64,000 nt of DNA from Runella sp. CRIBMP (GCF_009905605.1 NZ_JAAAKZ010000004.1:248001-312000), one strand, 5' to 3'; numbered from the stretch's first letter, positions 35,244 through 43,600 are shown. Numbers and translations: made by a program. The notes: generated by a model not told the origin, from the letters alone.

Positions 35244-36554
35244 TTAGTAACCACCACGGAATTTGTAAGTGCTGGCCACTTTGTCGATGGCTACAATGTA
35301 AGCCGCCAAGCGCATATTTACTTTGTATTTTTGAGAGGTAGCGTATACATTTTCAAAGGCATCCTTCATGATACGGTCTGAGCGGCGGTTGATGCGTTCC
35401 AAATTCCATTTGTAGCCGATGCGGTTTTGAACCCATTCAAAGTACGAAACCGTTACCCCGCCCGCGTTGGCCAGAATGTCGGGCACAACCATGATTCCCT
35501 TGCTGTTGATGATGGCGTCGGCGCTGGCTGAAGTGGGGCCGTTGGCACCTTCCACAATCATTTTTGCCTGAATATCGGCGGCATTCTCGTGGGTAATCAC
35601 ATCTTCTTTGGCCGCAGGAACGAGCACATCCACGGGGAGAGAAAGTAACTCTTCGTTGGTGATTTTTTCGGCTCCGGTGTATCCTTCCAACATTCCTCCG
35701 TTGGCATTTCGGTAAGCCATAGCGGCTTCAATGTCGATTCCGTTGGAATTATAATACCCTCCCGAAATATCACTGATGGCCTGCACGCTTACGCCGCGTT
35801 CGTGGAGTAGAGCTGCCGCGTACATACCCACGTTGCCGAATCCCTGAATGGCGGCAGTAGCACGGTACGGATTGATACGCATTTTTTCCATGGCCGAAAG
35901 GGCCGAAACGGTTACGCCGCGTCCGGTAGCTTCAGTTCGGCCGAGCGAGCCGCCCAATACCAGCGGTTTGCCCGTTACGACTCCCTGCACGGTCATGCCT
36001 TTGGCTTTGGAGTATTCGTCCATCAACCAAGCCATTTCGCGCGGGCCAGTGCCCATGTCGGGGGCGGGAATGTCTTCGTCGGGACCGAATACGTTGAGCA
36101 TAGCGGTGGTATAAGCGCGCATCAGCCGCTCAATCTCTCCCGCCGACATTTCGCGTGGGTTGCAGGCAATTCCGCCTTTTGCTCCCCCGTAGGGAATGTC
36201 AACCACGGCGCATTTCCACGTCATCCAAGCGGCTAAAGCCCTGATTTCGTCAATGTTTACCCCCATGTCGAAGCGAATTCCGCCTTTAGAAGGCCCCAGA
36301 ATGGTCGAGTGAATAACGCGATACCCTTCAAAAACCTTGATTTGCCCGTTGTCCATCGTCACGGGTAGGCCCACAACAACTTGCTTTCGAGGCATTTTAA
36401 GGATATGGTACATTTCGTCGCTGATACCCAATAATTCGGCTGCTTTGTCAAAGCGCGACATCATAGACTCCAGTGGATTCTCCTTATCTTTTATCGGAGC
36501 TGGCTCAATGTAAGTCATCATTGTTTGTAAATTCTGATTGTTTGGAATATTCAT
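35244..36554 (-). CDS. gdhA: Glu/Leu/Phe/Val-type dehydrogenase (glutamate dehydrogenase)
   Basis: Oxidative deamination or amination between glutamate and 2-oxoglutarate. The protein has 436 residues from the ATG at 36554 (the frame opens with a GTG at 36572). Visible: PRKQVVVGLPVTMDNG, the GPSKGGIRF substrate loop, the KCAVVDIPYGGAKGGI catalytic Lys region, GRTEATGRGV and the dinucleotide loop IQGFGNVGMYAA. GLFV members cannot be fully separated by eye, but length and the PxGGxKGGI context favour glutamate. Confidence 0.87.
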   Translation of the reverse strand: MNIPNNQNLQTMMTYIEPAPIKDKENPLESMMSRFDKAAELLGISDEMYHILKMPRKQVVVGLPVTMDNGQIKVFEGYRVIHSTILGPSKGGIRFDMGVNIDEIRALAAWMTWKCAVVDIPYGGAKGGIACNPREMSAGEIERLMRAYTTAMLNVFGPDEDIPAPDMGTGPREMAWLMDEYSKAKGMTVQGVVTGKPLVLGGSLGRTEATGRGVTVSALSAMEKMRINPYRATAAIQGFGNVGMYAAALLHERGVSVQAISDISGGYYNSNGIDIEAAMAYRNANGGMLEGYTGAEKITNEELLSLPVDVLVPAAKEDVITHENAADIQAKMIVEGANGPTSASADAIINSKGIMVVPDILANAGGVTVSYFEWVQNRIGYKWNLERINRRSDRIMKDAFENVYATSQKYKVNMRLAAYIVAIDKVASTYKFRGGY

Positions 36555-36610
36555 TTGTTGATAAAAAAACACTCCCTGTTGGCTGCGCTAAGAGGGGGAG
36601 TTTTCAGTTG

Positions 36611-36618
36611 CAAACTTA
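36611..36618 (-). promoter_or_regulatory. -7 promoter box of gdhA
   Basis: Minus-strand TAAGTTTG, a perfect TAnnTTTG match, 57 bases upstream of the gdhA ATG. Apart from this and the opposite promoter at 36822-36851 I see nothing in the 36573-36903 gap. Confidence 0.5.
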
Positions 36619-36821
36619 ACAGGATTAAAACGAAAAAGGTAGAAATATAGTTTTGTCTTGGTATTGTGCAATTTGTAAGAGAAGAAGGTTGTATTAACTA
36701 TCTAACTGTGTGGCGAATAGTGTAGGGGGAAGGCCACTATTTTCCAAATAATCCATGGTATTTAGCAGGATTTGTAGAATCAAAAAAAAATACCTTTTTA
36801 TTAAACGGTAACATTAAATGG

Positions 36822-36851
36822 TTTGTAGGAAAAGAATAAAACGTATTTTTG
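36822..36851 (+). promoter_or_regulatory. Promoter of the DksA-like gene
   Basis: TTTG at 36822-36825 and TATTTTTG at 36844-36851, 18 bases apart, both boxes matching the Bacteroidota consensus. The gene starts 52 bases downstream. Confidence 0.75.
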
Positions 36852-36903
36852 CGCCTTAATCAACTTCCGCCGTTAAGTTTTTACCCCAAACCGGAATTTT
36901 TAT

Positions 36904-37287
36904 ATGACTGTACAGGAAGACAAAAAACGTTACTCTGAAGAAGAGCTGAAAGAGTTCGAAGGTATCATCAACCAAAAACTAGAAGCAGCGCGCAATGAAT
37001 TGGCGTACATCAAAGACACATTGAGCCGTAAAAATGACAGCGGAACCGACAACACAGGTGCCGCGACCAAATTGATGGAAGATGTGGATACGAGCGAACG
37101 CGAACAAATGAGCCAATCGGCGGCGCGCCTGCAAAAATTCATTACTCAACTTGAAAATGCCCTTGTGCGTATCAAAAATGGCACTTACGGTATTTGTATT
37201 GACACAGGTAAGTTGATTCCAAAAGAGCGTTTGCGGGCGGTACCACATACCCAGCAGACGATTGAAGCAAAACTGCGTCGTAAGTAG
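36904..37287 (+). CDS. TraR/DksA-family protein lacking the zinc finger
   Basis: A 127-residue relative of DksA, which binds RNA polymerase through its secondary channel and adjusts transcription with ppGpp. The N-terminal coiled coil (about 10-95) and the C-terminal YGICIDTGKLIPKERLRAVPHTQQTIEAK block are recognisable. Only one Cys of the usual four-Cys zinc site remains, a state common in the Bacteroidota members. Strong promoter upstream and a terminator downstream make it a single-gene unit. Confidence 0.85.
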   Translation: MTVQEDKKRYSEEELKEFEGIINQKLEAARNELAYIKDTLSRKNDSGTDNTGAATKLMEDVDTSEREQMSQSAARLQKFITQLENALVRIKNGTYGICIDTGKLIPKERLRAVPHTQQTIEAKLRRK

Positions 37288-37300
37288 GTATACATCTACT

Positions 37301-37366
37301 AAAAGGCGGCAAAATCCATTTTCTTGTTTCTAAAAAGCAAGAATGTGGTTTTGTCGCCTTTTTATT
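37301..37366 (+). terminator. Terminator after the DksA-like gene
   Basis: AAAAGGCGGCAAAATCCA...TTCTTG (37301-37326) pairs imperfectly with CAAGAATGTGG...GTCGCCTTTTT (37338-37363), a long hairpin with mismatches ending in a T tract. The A tract on the other side lets it act also for the convergent SDR gene. Confidence 0.75.
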
Positions 37367-37382
37367 TTCGATTTATAGCTTT

Positions 37383-38285
37383 TTAGGACTCTTTTTTACC
37401 CTCCTGCTTGCTGGCTCGGTTGGCATTTTTAATTTGTGCTTCTAGCACATCCCACATCTCGGGCGTGACTTCGTTCAGAAAATTAAATTGGCCGCCGTTG
37501 AGCACTTCACCACCGTCGAGCGTTATCACCTCACCCGTCATGTAGGCCGAAAAGTCAGACATCAGATAAGCGGCCAAATTAGCCAATTCCTGATGCTCTC
37601 CCGTGCGATGCAACGGAATACGGTTTTCAAAGGCAAATTTTTCAGCCAATTCTTTCGGGAACAAACGGTCCCAAGCGCCTTTGGTCGGAAACGGCCCCGG
37701 GGCGATGGCATTGAGACGAATACCGTATTTGCCCCACTCATAGGCCAGGGATTTGGTCATGGCAAGGGCACCCGCTTTGGCCATTGCGGAAGGAACTACC
37801 CAGCCCGAACCCGTCCAAGCGTAGGTAGTGGAGATGTTGAGGATTGTTCCTTTAATTTGATTATCAATCCAATACTTACCGATGGCGAGGGTAAAATAAT
37901 ACGTGCCGCGTAGTACAATATCAACGACCGTATCGATGGCTTTGTAAGAAAGGCGCTCGGTAGGGCTGATAAAATTTCCAGCCGAGTTATTGACCAAACC
38001 ATGCACCGCGCCAAAACGAGCGATGGCCGCTTCAATGACGGCTTCTATTTGTTCGGGTTTGCGCACGTCGCACTCGGCAGGTAGCACTTGTCCGCCCGTG
38101 GCTTCGGTTAGCTCTTGGGCAGTTGCCTCCAAAACGGCCAAACGGCGGCTACATATTACGACGTTTGCCCCCAATTCGAGAAAATATTTGGCCATGGATT
38201 TACCAAGGCCTGTGCCGCCGCCCGTTACGATGATGGTTTTGCCCGCAAGCGACCCGTCGCGCAGCATGGGTTGAGAAAAATTCAT
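37383..38285 (-). CDS. 2,4-dienoyl-CoA reductase-type SDR
   Basis: Removes the 2,4-double bond system arising in beta-oxidation of unsaturated fatty acids. The 300-residue SDR has TGGGTGLGKSMA, NNSAGNFISP and the GSGWVVPSAMAKAGALAMTKSLAYEWGKYGIR region. As in mitochondrial DECR, the usual catalytic Tyr of YxxxK is Ser in the SxxxK arrangement (SAMAK), and the PGPFPTKGAWDRL block is the same as in that group. The next gene upstream encodes a matching dienoyl-CoA isomerase, which supports the role. Confidence 0.87.
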   Translation of the reverse strand: MNFSQPMLRDGSLAGKTIIVTGGGTGLGKSMAKYFLELGANVVICSRRLAVLEATAQELTEATGGQVLPAECDVRKPEQIEAVIEAAIARFGAVHGLVNNSAGNFISPTERLSYKAIDTVVDIVLRGTYYFTLAIGKYWIDNQIKGTILNISTTYAWTGSGWVVPSAMAKAGALAMTKSLAYEWGKYGIRLNAIAPGPFPTKGAWDRLFPKELAEKFAFENRIPLHRTGEHQELANLAAYLMSDFSAYMTGEVITLDGGEVLNGGQFNFLNEVTPEMWDVLEAQIKNANRASKQEGKKES

Positions 38286-38389
38286 TGGTTCAGGAGTTTT
38301 GAATGACGATTTTATAAAATTTGAAGTGCTGATTTCTTAATTTCCTACCTCATACTTCCTACTGCTGGTTTCTTATCTTCTGGCGCCTT

Positions 38390-39196
38390 TCACCGAAACG
38401 CGGCATCGCGTTTTTGCATTTTGGCTTGAAAGGCTTCCGTGAGGTCGTCAGAGAGGAGCATGGCGGCGTTCCAAGTGGCCATGTACTCCAATCCATCGGC
38501 CACGGAGTGGTCGCGGCTATGGTTCATGATGGCTTTGGTACCCCGAATAGAAAGCGGAGATTTGGCGGCAATGACCTGAGCGATGTTCATGACTTCGGCC
38601 AACATGCTGTCTGCATCCACAAAACTACGATTTGCCAGGCCGATGCGCTCGGCTTCTTGGCCCGATACATTTCGTCCTGTGTAGGCCATTTCGCGCGCAA
38701 TACCTGACGGGATAATTTTGGGCAGTCGCTGCAAAGTTCCCAAATCGGCTACCATGCCCATGTCGATTTCTTTGATGGTAAAAAAAGCGTCATGGGTGCA
38801 GTAGCGCATATCGCACGCACTGACAATGTCTACTCCGCCGCCGATGCACCCACCGTGGATGACCGCCAAAACGGGCTTGCTGCACTGCTCAATGGCATTG
38901 ATGGGAGCTTGTAAATCAAGTACTTGTCTGCGAAGCTTCTCGCGCTTCCGCCCTTCGCATTTTTGCGCTGATTGGGCCACTTGCATCAATAATTCCAAAT
39001 CAATGCCCGCGCAAAAATGTCGGCCGTTGCCCCTTAAAATGATTACTCTAACGTCCTCATTTTCGTCTAGTTCCTCAAAAATAGCCTTCATTTCTTGCCA
39101 GGCTTTTTGGTTGAGGGCATTGGCGCGTTCGGGGCGGTTAAAAACCACTTGTGCAACGTAATTTTCGATGGCCAGGGAAAATGTTTCAAAAGACAT
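38390..39196 (-). CDS. Enoyl-CoA hydratase/isomerase, dienoyl-CoA isomerase (ECH1) type
   Basis: Crotonase-fold protein of 268 residues. The oxyanion-hole segments HFCAGIDLELL and HGGCIGGGVDIVSACDMRY are present, and the run AFFTIKEIDMGMVADLGTLQRLPK closely follows the eukaryotic delta3,5-delta2,4-dienoyl-CoA isomerase, including the acidic residue in KEID and the Asp of VADLG. Together with the DECR-type SDR it forms an auxiliary module for degradation of unsaturated fatty acids. The 267-base gap upstream (39197-39463) holds no gene or clear riboswitch. Confidence 0.88.
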   Translation of the reverse strand: MSFETFSLAIENYVAQVVFNRPERANALNQKAWQEMKAIFEELDENEDVRVIILRGNGRHFCAGIDLELLMQVAQSAQKCEGRKREKLRRQVLDLQAPINAIEQCSKPVLAVIHGGCIGGGVDIVSACDMRYCTHDAFFTIKEIDMGMVADLGTLQRLPKIIPSGIAREMAYTGRNVSGQEAERIGLANRSFVDADSMLAEVMNIAQVIAAKSPLSIRGTKAIMNHSRDHSVADGLEYMATWNAAMLLSDDLTEAFQAKMQKRDAAFR

Positions 39197-39463
39197 GAAT
39201 CGGTTTTTTATTACGTTCTGAAAATAAAATTGCTGATGGTTGTGAAATATATTCTGCTTGCATACTAATTACAAACCTACACAACTAATTTTTGTTTCAA
39301 AAAGAATTGGTGTAAAATTGTGTTTAACCAATGAAAATAGAAATTTTTTTGAGAAAACGGGCCGATGGAAAACGGATAAACGAAAAAAGGAGTTACGAAT
39401 AACAAAGGTACTGACCAGATGCACGGTACTTGCTGGACTTAACATATTAATGCCCAAAAATCT

Positions 39464-40582
39464 ATGAATTTCGAAACACTTGCCATTCAGAGTACGCAAT
39501 TTCATGACGCCAACGCGAGCGCGGTCGTGCCCCCCATTTATCTTTCCACAACCTTTGAGCGGGAGCCTGATAGCAGTATTGCGCACGGACATATTTATAC
39601 CCGGGCTAGCAATCCCAACCGGAATGCCTTGGAAAAGGCCTACGCGGCGCTGGAAGGTGGACAGGTAGGAATGGCATTTGCGTCGGGACAGGCTGCGACG
39701 ACCACCTTGTTTCAATGCTTGCTTCCAGGCGACCACGTCATCATTCCCGACGATGCGTATTATGGAACGCCCGCGTTGTTGCAGGATGTGCTGAGTTTGT
39801 GGGGGCTTCAATTTTCGAAGGTCGATATGAGCGACTTAGCGGCGGTAGAAGGGGCATTTCAGCCCAATACGAAGTTGGTTTGGATGGAGACGCCCTCCAA
39901 TCCTTTATTAAAAATTACGGATATAAAGGCAGTAGCTGAACTGGCACGGGCCAAAGGGGCCTATTCTGCCTGCGACAATACATGGGCTACTTCGGTGTTG
40001 CAACGCCCGCTTGATTTGGGGTGTGATGTGTCGATGCATTCGGCCACGAAGTATTTTGGTGGCCATAGCGATTTGCTGAGTGGGGCCTTGATTTTTAAGG
40101 ACAATGGTGCGTTGGCCGAAAAAGCCCGGATGATTCAGGCCTTGGGTGGGGCGGTACCGTCGCCTTTTGATTGTTGGCTGATTGTCCGGGGCATTAAAAC
40201 CTTGGCACTTCGGGTGCGGCAGCAATCAGAAAATGCTGCTAAACTGGCTCATTATTTGAGCTCCCATCCAAAATTAGAAGCCGTTCATTATCCTTTTTTG
40301 AAAAGCCACGCTGGATACGAAGTAGCCAAGCGTCAGATGGCATCGGGTGGGGGGATGTTGTCGATTCAGGTAAAAGGGGGCGCAGAAGAAGCCTTGGCCG
40401 TTAAGAGCAAAGTAAAGGTATTTATTCGGGCCACGAGCTTGGGAGGCGTAGAAAGTTTGATTGAACACCGGGCCACGGCCGAGGGTGTTCATTCGGTCAG
40501 TCCGAAGAATTTACTGCGTATTTCGGTCGGATTAGAGCATATTGATGATTTAATTGCAGATTTAGCCCAGGCACTTGGGTGA
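39464..40582 (+). CDS. Trans-sulfuration PLP enzyme (cystathionine gamma-synthase/lyase family)
   Basis: A 372-residue member of the Cys/Met metabolism PLP family. Visible are VVPPIYLSTTFER, YTRASNPNRNALEKAYAALEGG, the Schiff-base Lys in SMHSATKYFGGHSDLLSG and the SLGGVESLIEHRA substrate loop. Synthase (metB) and lyase (mccB/metC) cannot be told apart safely by eye, so no symbol is given. It stands alone between the fatty-acid genes and the tRNA. Confidence 0.87.
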   Translation: MNFETLAIQSTQFHDANASAVVPPIYLSTTFEREPDSSIAHGHIYTRASNPNRNALEKAYAALEGGQVGMAFASGQAATTTLFQCLLPGDHVIIPDDAYYGTPALLQDVLSLWGLQFSKVDMSDLAAVEGAFQPNTKLVWMETPSNPLLKITDIKAVAELARAKGAYSACDNTWATSVLQRPLDLGCDVSMHSATKYFGGHSDLLSGALIFKDNGALAEKARMIQALGGAVPSPFDCWLIVRGIKTLALRVRQQSENAAKLAHYLSSHPKLEAVHYPFLKSHAGYEVAKRQMASGGGMLSIQVKGGAEEALAVKSKVKVFIRATSLGGVESLIEHRATAEGVHSVSPKNLLRISVGLEHIDDLIADLAQALG

Positions 40583-40675
40583 ATATAAGTATTTGAAAAT
40601 CACAATATTGCTGTTTTTGTAGTCTTTCAGCGAAGTTTTTTTACAATATTTTGTTAATTTTTTTGGTAAAAAGAC

Positions 40676-40705
40676 TTGACAAGCCACGGAAAACAGCTAC
40701 CTTTG
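40676..40705 (+). promoter_or_regulatory. Promoter of tRNA-Ser
   Basis: TTG at 40676-40678 and TACCTTTG at 40698-40705, 19 bases apart: a textbook Bacteroidota promoter, 31 bases upstream of the tRNA. It serves as the reference for the other promoter boxes called in this window. Confidence 0.85.
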
Positions 40706-40736
40706 CAGTCCCAAAACAATGGTTCTGGGAAGTTTT

Positions 40737-40821
40737 AGAGAGATGGCAGAGTGGTCGAATGCGGCGGTCTTGAAAACCGTTGACTGTAACAGGTCCGGGG
40801 GTTCGAATCCCTCTCTCTCTG
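40737..40821 (+). tRNA. tRNA-Ser(TGA)
   Basis: The 7-bp acceptor stem AGAGAGA (40737-40743) pairs with TCTCTCT (40814-40820). D arm with GCA/TGC, anticodon stem GCGGT/ACCGT around loop CTTGAAA, giving anticodon TGA at 40771-40773, a long variable arm as in class II tRNAs, and T arm GGGGG-TTCGAAT-CCCTC. The discriminator base is G at 40821; CCA is not encoded. Confidence 0.97.
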
Positions 40822-40823
40822 CG

Positions 40824-40860
40824 AAAAGGCTGTAAATCCCTGATTTACAGCCTTTTAATT
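40824..40860 (+). terminator. Terminator of tRNA-Ser
   Basis: AAAAGGCTGTAAATC (40824-40838) and GATTTACAGCCTTTT (40842-40856) form a perfect 15-bp stem with a 3-base loop, starting 3 bases after the tRNA and followed by AATTTTT. Confidence 0.9.
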
Positions 40861-40936
40861 TTTCAAATCTGCTCTTATTTCTGCGCTTGCGCAGGTTTTT
40901 TCGATTCTTCATTTTTGCTCGTTTTTTCCTTCTCTT

Positions 40937-41644
40937 ATGACAACTGAATACGACCGACTTTTTAGAGAAAATCTATTAGCCTTTACGAAGGCGATACACA
41001 ATCCTGAAAAAGAATACACGGCTTTTTATCCCATGATCGGGAAGGAATACAATCAAGGGAAGAATTTATTGGTGGTAGGACAGGCCGTAAACGAATGGCT
41101 GCCTTCCGGATTTACCATCGGAGATGATGAGAAAACGTTGGATGCTCATATCAAATTGGCGATGGAGGAGTCGCAGGCGGAAGGAGAGGAGTGTGCGTTG
41201 AATTGGGTCAATACGAACTGGACAAAATCGGGCCTTTTTCGTTCCTTCTTTTAGAATGTTACCTACAAACTGGTCAAACAAAAATACGGGAAGACCGACA
41301 AGGATTGGAATGAGGTGATTGCCTGGAGCAATTTGATGAAAATTGCACCGCAAAATGGCTGGAACCCGGATGGAGAGGAGATAAAAGCGCAGGAATATGC
41401 CGCTGCACTATTTGTTGAAGAGCTTAACTGCCTTCAACATCAAAATGTCATCCTGTTTACCAATCTAGAGACGTGGGCTAAGCCAATTTTTGAAAAAGCG
41501 GGGATTCACTATGAAGAGCGTTCTTCGGACTTTATTTTGGCTACTGCTACCTATGGCAATTCAAAAATCATTGTTACGAAACGCACAAAGATGGGGCTTA
41601 ATCATCAACACTGTATTGATGAATTGATGCAGGAAATGGTATAG
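40937..41644 (+). pseudogene. Hypothetical gene broken by one in-frame TAG
   Basis: Two reading frames, 40937-41251 and 41255-41644, are in the same phase and separated only by TAG at 41252-41254, so they are one 235-codon gene with a nonsense codon. The N-terminal part shows IGKEYNQGKNLLVVGQAVNEW and the C-terminal part NVILFTNLETWAKPIFEKAG, with continuous coding sequence (NVTYKLVKQKYGKTDKDWNEV) between the stop and the next possible start. I do not recognise the family. No tRNA for TAG is seen; the simplest reading is a recent nonsense mutation or a sequencing error. Confidence 0.75.
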
Positions 41645-41661
41645 GGCGAGTAGTGATCACA

Positions 41662-41696
41662 ACAAAAAACGCTCGGTAAGGCCGAGCGTTTTTTGT
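41662..41696. terminator. Bidirectional terminator
   Basis: ACAAAAAACGCTCGG (41662-41676) and CCGAGCGTTTTTTGT (41682-41696) form a perfect 15-bp stem with a 5-base loop and T/A tracts inside the arms on both sides. It separates the broken + strand gene from the convergent PIN-domain pseudogene. Confidence 0.85.
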
Positions 41697-41710
41697 CAAG
41701 CAGATAAAAT

Positions 41711-42092
41711 TTATTGGGTTTTTCTATTGCTTAACAGTACAATATCTACCAAAGACGCGCTCTTAAATTTAGTTTCGCTGCTTACCAACGGCAGATTTAT
41801 CCATTGAGCCGTAGCAACGATGATTGAATCCATCAGTTTTAAAGAAGTTGACAGCCTTGTTTTAATAGCAAGGTTTTTAATTTGCTCATTTATTTCAAAA
41901 ATAACCAACTGATCTAATAATTGCTTCAAAAGTTGACGTTCGGAAGAATTCTTGTTGGGCTTATATTGTATCTCCATTTCGGTAATGATGGAGATACAGG
42001 GCCTTTTATTACCAAGATTTTACCAACGGGTCGCCTTCCAATAGGCGAATCAGAGCGTTTGTGTCAAATAAAATATAATCTTCTCTATTCAC
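41711..42092 (-). pseudogene. PIN-domain (VapC-like) toxin gene with a frameshift
   Basis: The gene starts with GTG at 42092 overlapping the antitoxin stop and reads NREDYILFDTNALIRLLEGDPLVK, the normal PIN opening with the first catalytic Asp. It then hits TAA at 42011-42009 as codon 28. The rest of the domain continues in another frame: GNKRPCISIITEMEIQYKPN through LKLMDSIIVATAQWINLPLVSSETKF to the stop at 41711. A shift of one base inserted or two lost near 42013-42022 explains it. The product is inactive unless frames are rejoined. Confidence 0.8.
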
Positions 42093-42246
42093 CTCTCAAG
42101 TCCCGTTGAAATTTCAGAGGGCCTTGCCCCCATTGCATCTTTCCGAAAAAGGCATCAACATCAAACTTTTTCGATGCTTTGTTAAGCTTTTCCAATGCAG
42201 CCTCTATTTGCTTTTCAGTGGCGTTAGACGGAATAATGACAGTCAT
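42085..42246 (-). CDS. Small antitoxin upstream of the broken PIN gene
   Basis: A 53-residue frame starting at ATG 42246: MTVIIPSNATEKQIEAALEK followed by LNKASKKFDVDAFFGKMQWG and ending QRDLRGE. It overlaps the toxin GTG by 8 bases, the usual antitoxin-toxin coupling. The charged helical body and the FGKMQW motif are like short antitoxins paired with PIN toxins in Bacteroidota. The frame is intact although its partner is broken. Confidence 0.65.
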   Translation of the reverse strand: MTVIIPSNATEKQIEAALEKLNKASKKFDVDAFFGKMQWGQGPLKFQRDLRGE

Positions 42247-42310
42247 TGTTGTTGAGAGTTGATTTTTACATCATAAATACATTTCATTTCCCAAATAGTC
42301 TATCAGCCAC

Positions 42311-42450
42311 GAAAAACCCGGATAAATTCCTCAGGTATGAAAGCATCATAAAGCCATCTCTGCCGAAGTTCGCTCAATATCTTCTGCCGTAATGCCTTTT
42401 CTTTGTATTTCACTTTCTACTGTGATCTCCAACGCTTTGCTTGAATCAGA
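42311..42450 (-). repeat. Decayed copy of the 44.0-44.25 kb toxin-antitoxin pair
   Basis: Bases 42323-42359 repeat 44011-44047 with one mismatch in 37 (inside the PIN toxin). Bases from about 42356 to 42445 repeat 44156-44246 with more mismatches (inside the antitoxin). The intervening 112 bases of the parent are missing, and the junction falls on a shared ATCT. It is a deleted, non-coding remnant of a duplicated module. Confidence 0.8.
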
Positions 42451-43005
42451 TTTCTACAGATTTTCCCAAAAGTGGCTTTAACTGTGAGGCAATGGCAGCC
42501 TCTACTTCGTAGGTTTGTGCGGCATCTTCAAGGGGTATGTAGTAAAATCGTATCGTAGGGCATTCGCCTACCCAATGTTTGAGATGCATGGCGTACGTTT
42601 TTTGAGGGCCTACTCCCAAATGCTGTTTGATACGGGAAAGAATGTCTTTTTTGACACTGCCCACATATAGGGCGATTGAGTCTTTGTCAAACTCTTTTTT
42701 ACTTCTTGATAAAGCAAAGACCTTTGATTCAGGCCTTGCTTTGTATTCCCTAAGTCGATTGAAAAGAGTTTCGCCGTTTTCTTTATGATTTTCAAGTACA
42801 TTACGTACACCACGGGCTTTTGATTCAGCCTTGTTTCTTGGTCAATTTGTGCTATTTGTCCCAAAAATGCCTGATGGTCATTGACGGTAAACTCAATGGG
42901 GCCATTCACTTCAAGAGACGTAAAGGCTGATTGAACCAATTCAATCTGTGAGGTAAGTTTTTGTATGCGCTCTTCGGCGGCCTTATTCAGATCTAAGGAT
43001 AACAT
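42446..43005 (-). pseudogene. GIY-YIG-like gene with a frameshift
   Basis: From ATG 43005 the frame reads a helical N-terminus (LNKAAEERIQKLTSQIELVQSAF) and then loses sense near 42835. In the next frame the coding sequence continues as AESKARGVRNVLENHKENG, REYKARPESKVFALSRSKKEF and the GIY-YIG-like core IALYVGSVKKDILSRIKQHLG, ending LLGKSVEI at 42446. One single-base shift at about 42833-42836 joins both halves into a ~186-residue protein. Without it the nuclease-like domain is not made. Confidence 0.7.
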
Positions 43006-43008
43006 GGA

Positions 43009-43071
43009 TTATTTTTTTAACGCCTCCACAGCAGCTGTCCGAACCTGCGGCAAAAGAAGTTGGTTTTGACT
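43009..43071 (-). repeat. Diverged copy of the hsdS 3' end
   Basis: On the minus strand this codes SQNQLLLPQVRTAAVEALKK followed by TAA, matching the last residues of HsdS (QNQQLLQQVLREALKR). It begins just after the stop codon of the RelE-like toxin and ends just before the GIY-YIG-like ATG. No open frame leads into it. Confidence 0.65.
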
Positions 43072-43083
43072 CCCTGTTGAAGA

Positions 43084-43350
43084 TTAAGGGAAAAATTTGT
43101 AGATGTCTTTGCGATGAACTACGCGGGCAAACTCGACCGTTTTGCCTTCGATATAAAGACCAATTCGATATTCGCCGATTTTGATACGATAGGCAATTTT
43201 TGCCCCTTTAAGCTTTTTAATGTTTTGGATATCAGCTATTTTTTGAGCTTGTTCTACATTTTAAATGGCGGAGATAATATCATCTTTTACGCGCTGACTT
43301 GTCAATTTGTCAAGGTCTTTGTCGAATTTGGCCAAGAACTCTACTTTCAT
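43084..43350 (-). pseudogene. RelE/ParE-type toxin gene with an internal stop
   Basis: An 88-codon frame with TAA as codon 30 (43263-43261). It reads MKVEFLAKFDKDLDKL, SQRVKDDIISAI, stop, then NVEQAQKIADIQNIKKLKGA and AYRIKIGEYRIGLYIEGKTV to a normal end at HRKDIYKFFP. The KLKG...YRIKIGEYRIG core is the RelE/ParE mRNA-interferase pattern. The ATG overlaps the antitoxin stop (TGATG). Confidence 0.85.
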
Positions 43351-43547
43351 CAGCCTCTCAGTTTGCTCATGATGGTTTCCTTAGAGACTTTCTTGGTACG
43401 GTCGGCTTCTTTTAATAAAGTGGCCATGCCCAAGTCTTCTTTGGCTTCATCGGTCAGTACGGCCACTTTTACGTTCATTTTGGCCAAAAGGTCGGATAAC
43501 AGCTTCTGTTCGACCTTGTTTTTGGGGGTGATGATGAGCGATTCCAT
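43350..43547 (-). CDS. Antitoxin of the broken RelE-type toxin
   Basis: A 65-residue frame with MESLIITPKNKVEQKLLSDL, a VAVLTDEAKEDLGMATLL middle and a Lys-rich end. Its stop shares a base with the toxin start. Short antitoxins of this kind with the ESLIITPKNK opening are common beside RelE-type toxins in Bacteroidota. Intact, but its toxin is interrupted. Confidence 0.7.
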   Translation of the reverse strand: MESLIITPKNKVEQKLLSDLLAKMNVKVAVLTDEAKEDLGMATLLKEADRTKKVSKETIMSKLRG

Positions 43548-43600
43548 TGTTTGATGATTGGTTATTCAAAAATACTTTTTTTGAGATGATTCTCAAAGTC

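Noticed and set aside
39197-39463. Possible SAM riboswitch before the trans-sulfuration gene
   Set aside because: No paired helices with the conserved SAM-I or SAM-II cores could be recognised; only AT-rich sequence and short frames.
40697-40912. A 71-codon minus-strand frame over the tRNA
   Set aside because: Typical spurious antisense translation of a tRNA-Ser and its flanks ([10 protein letters not shown] pattern).
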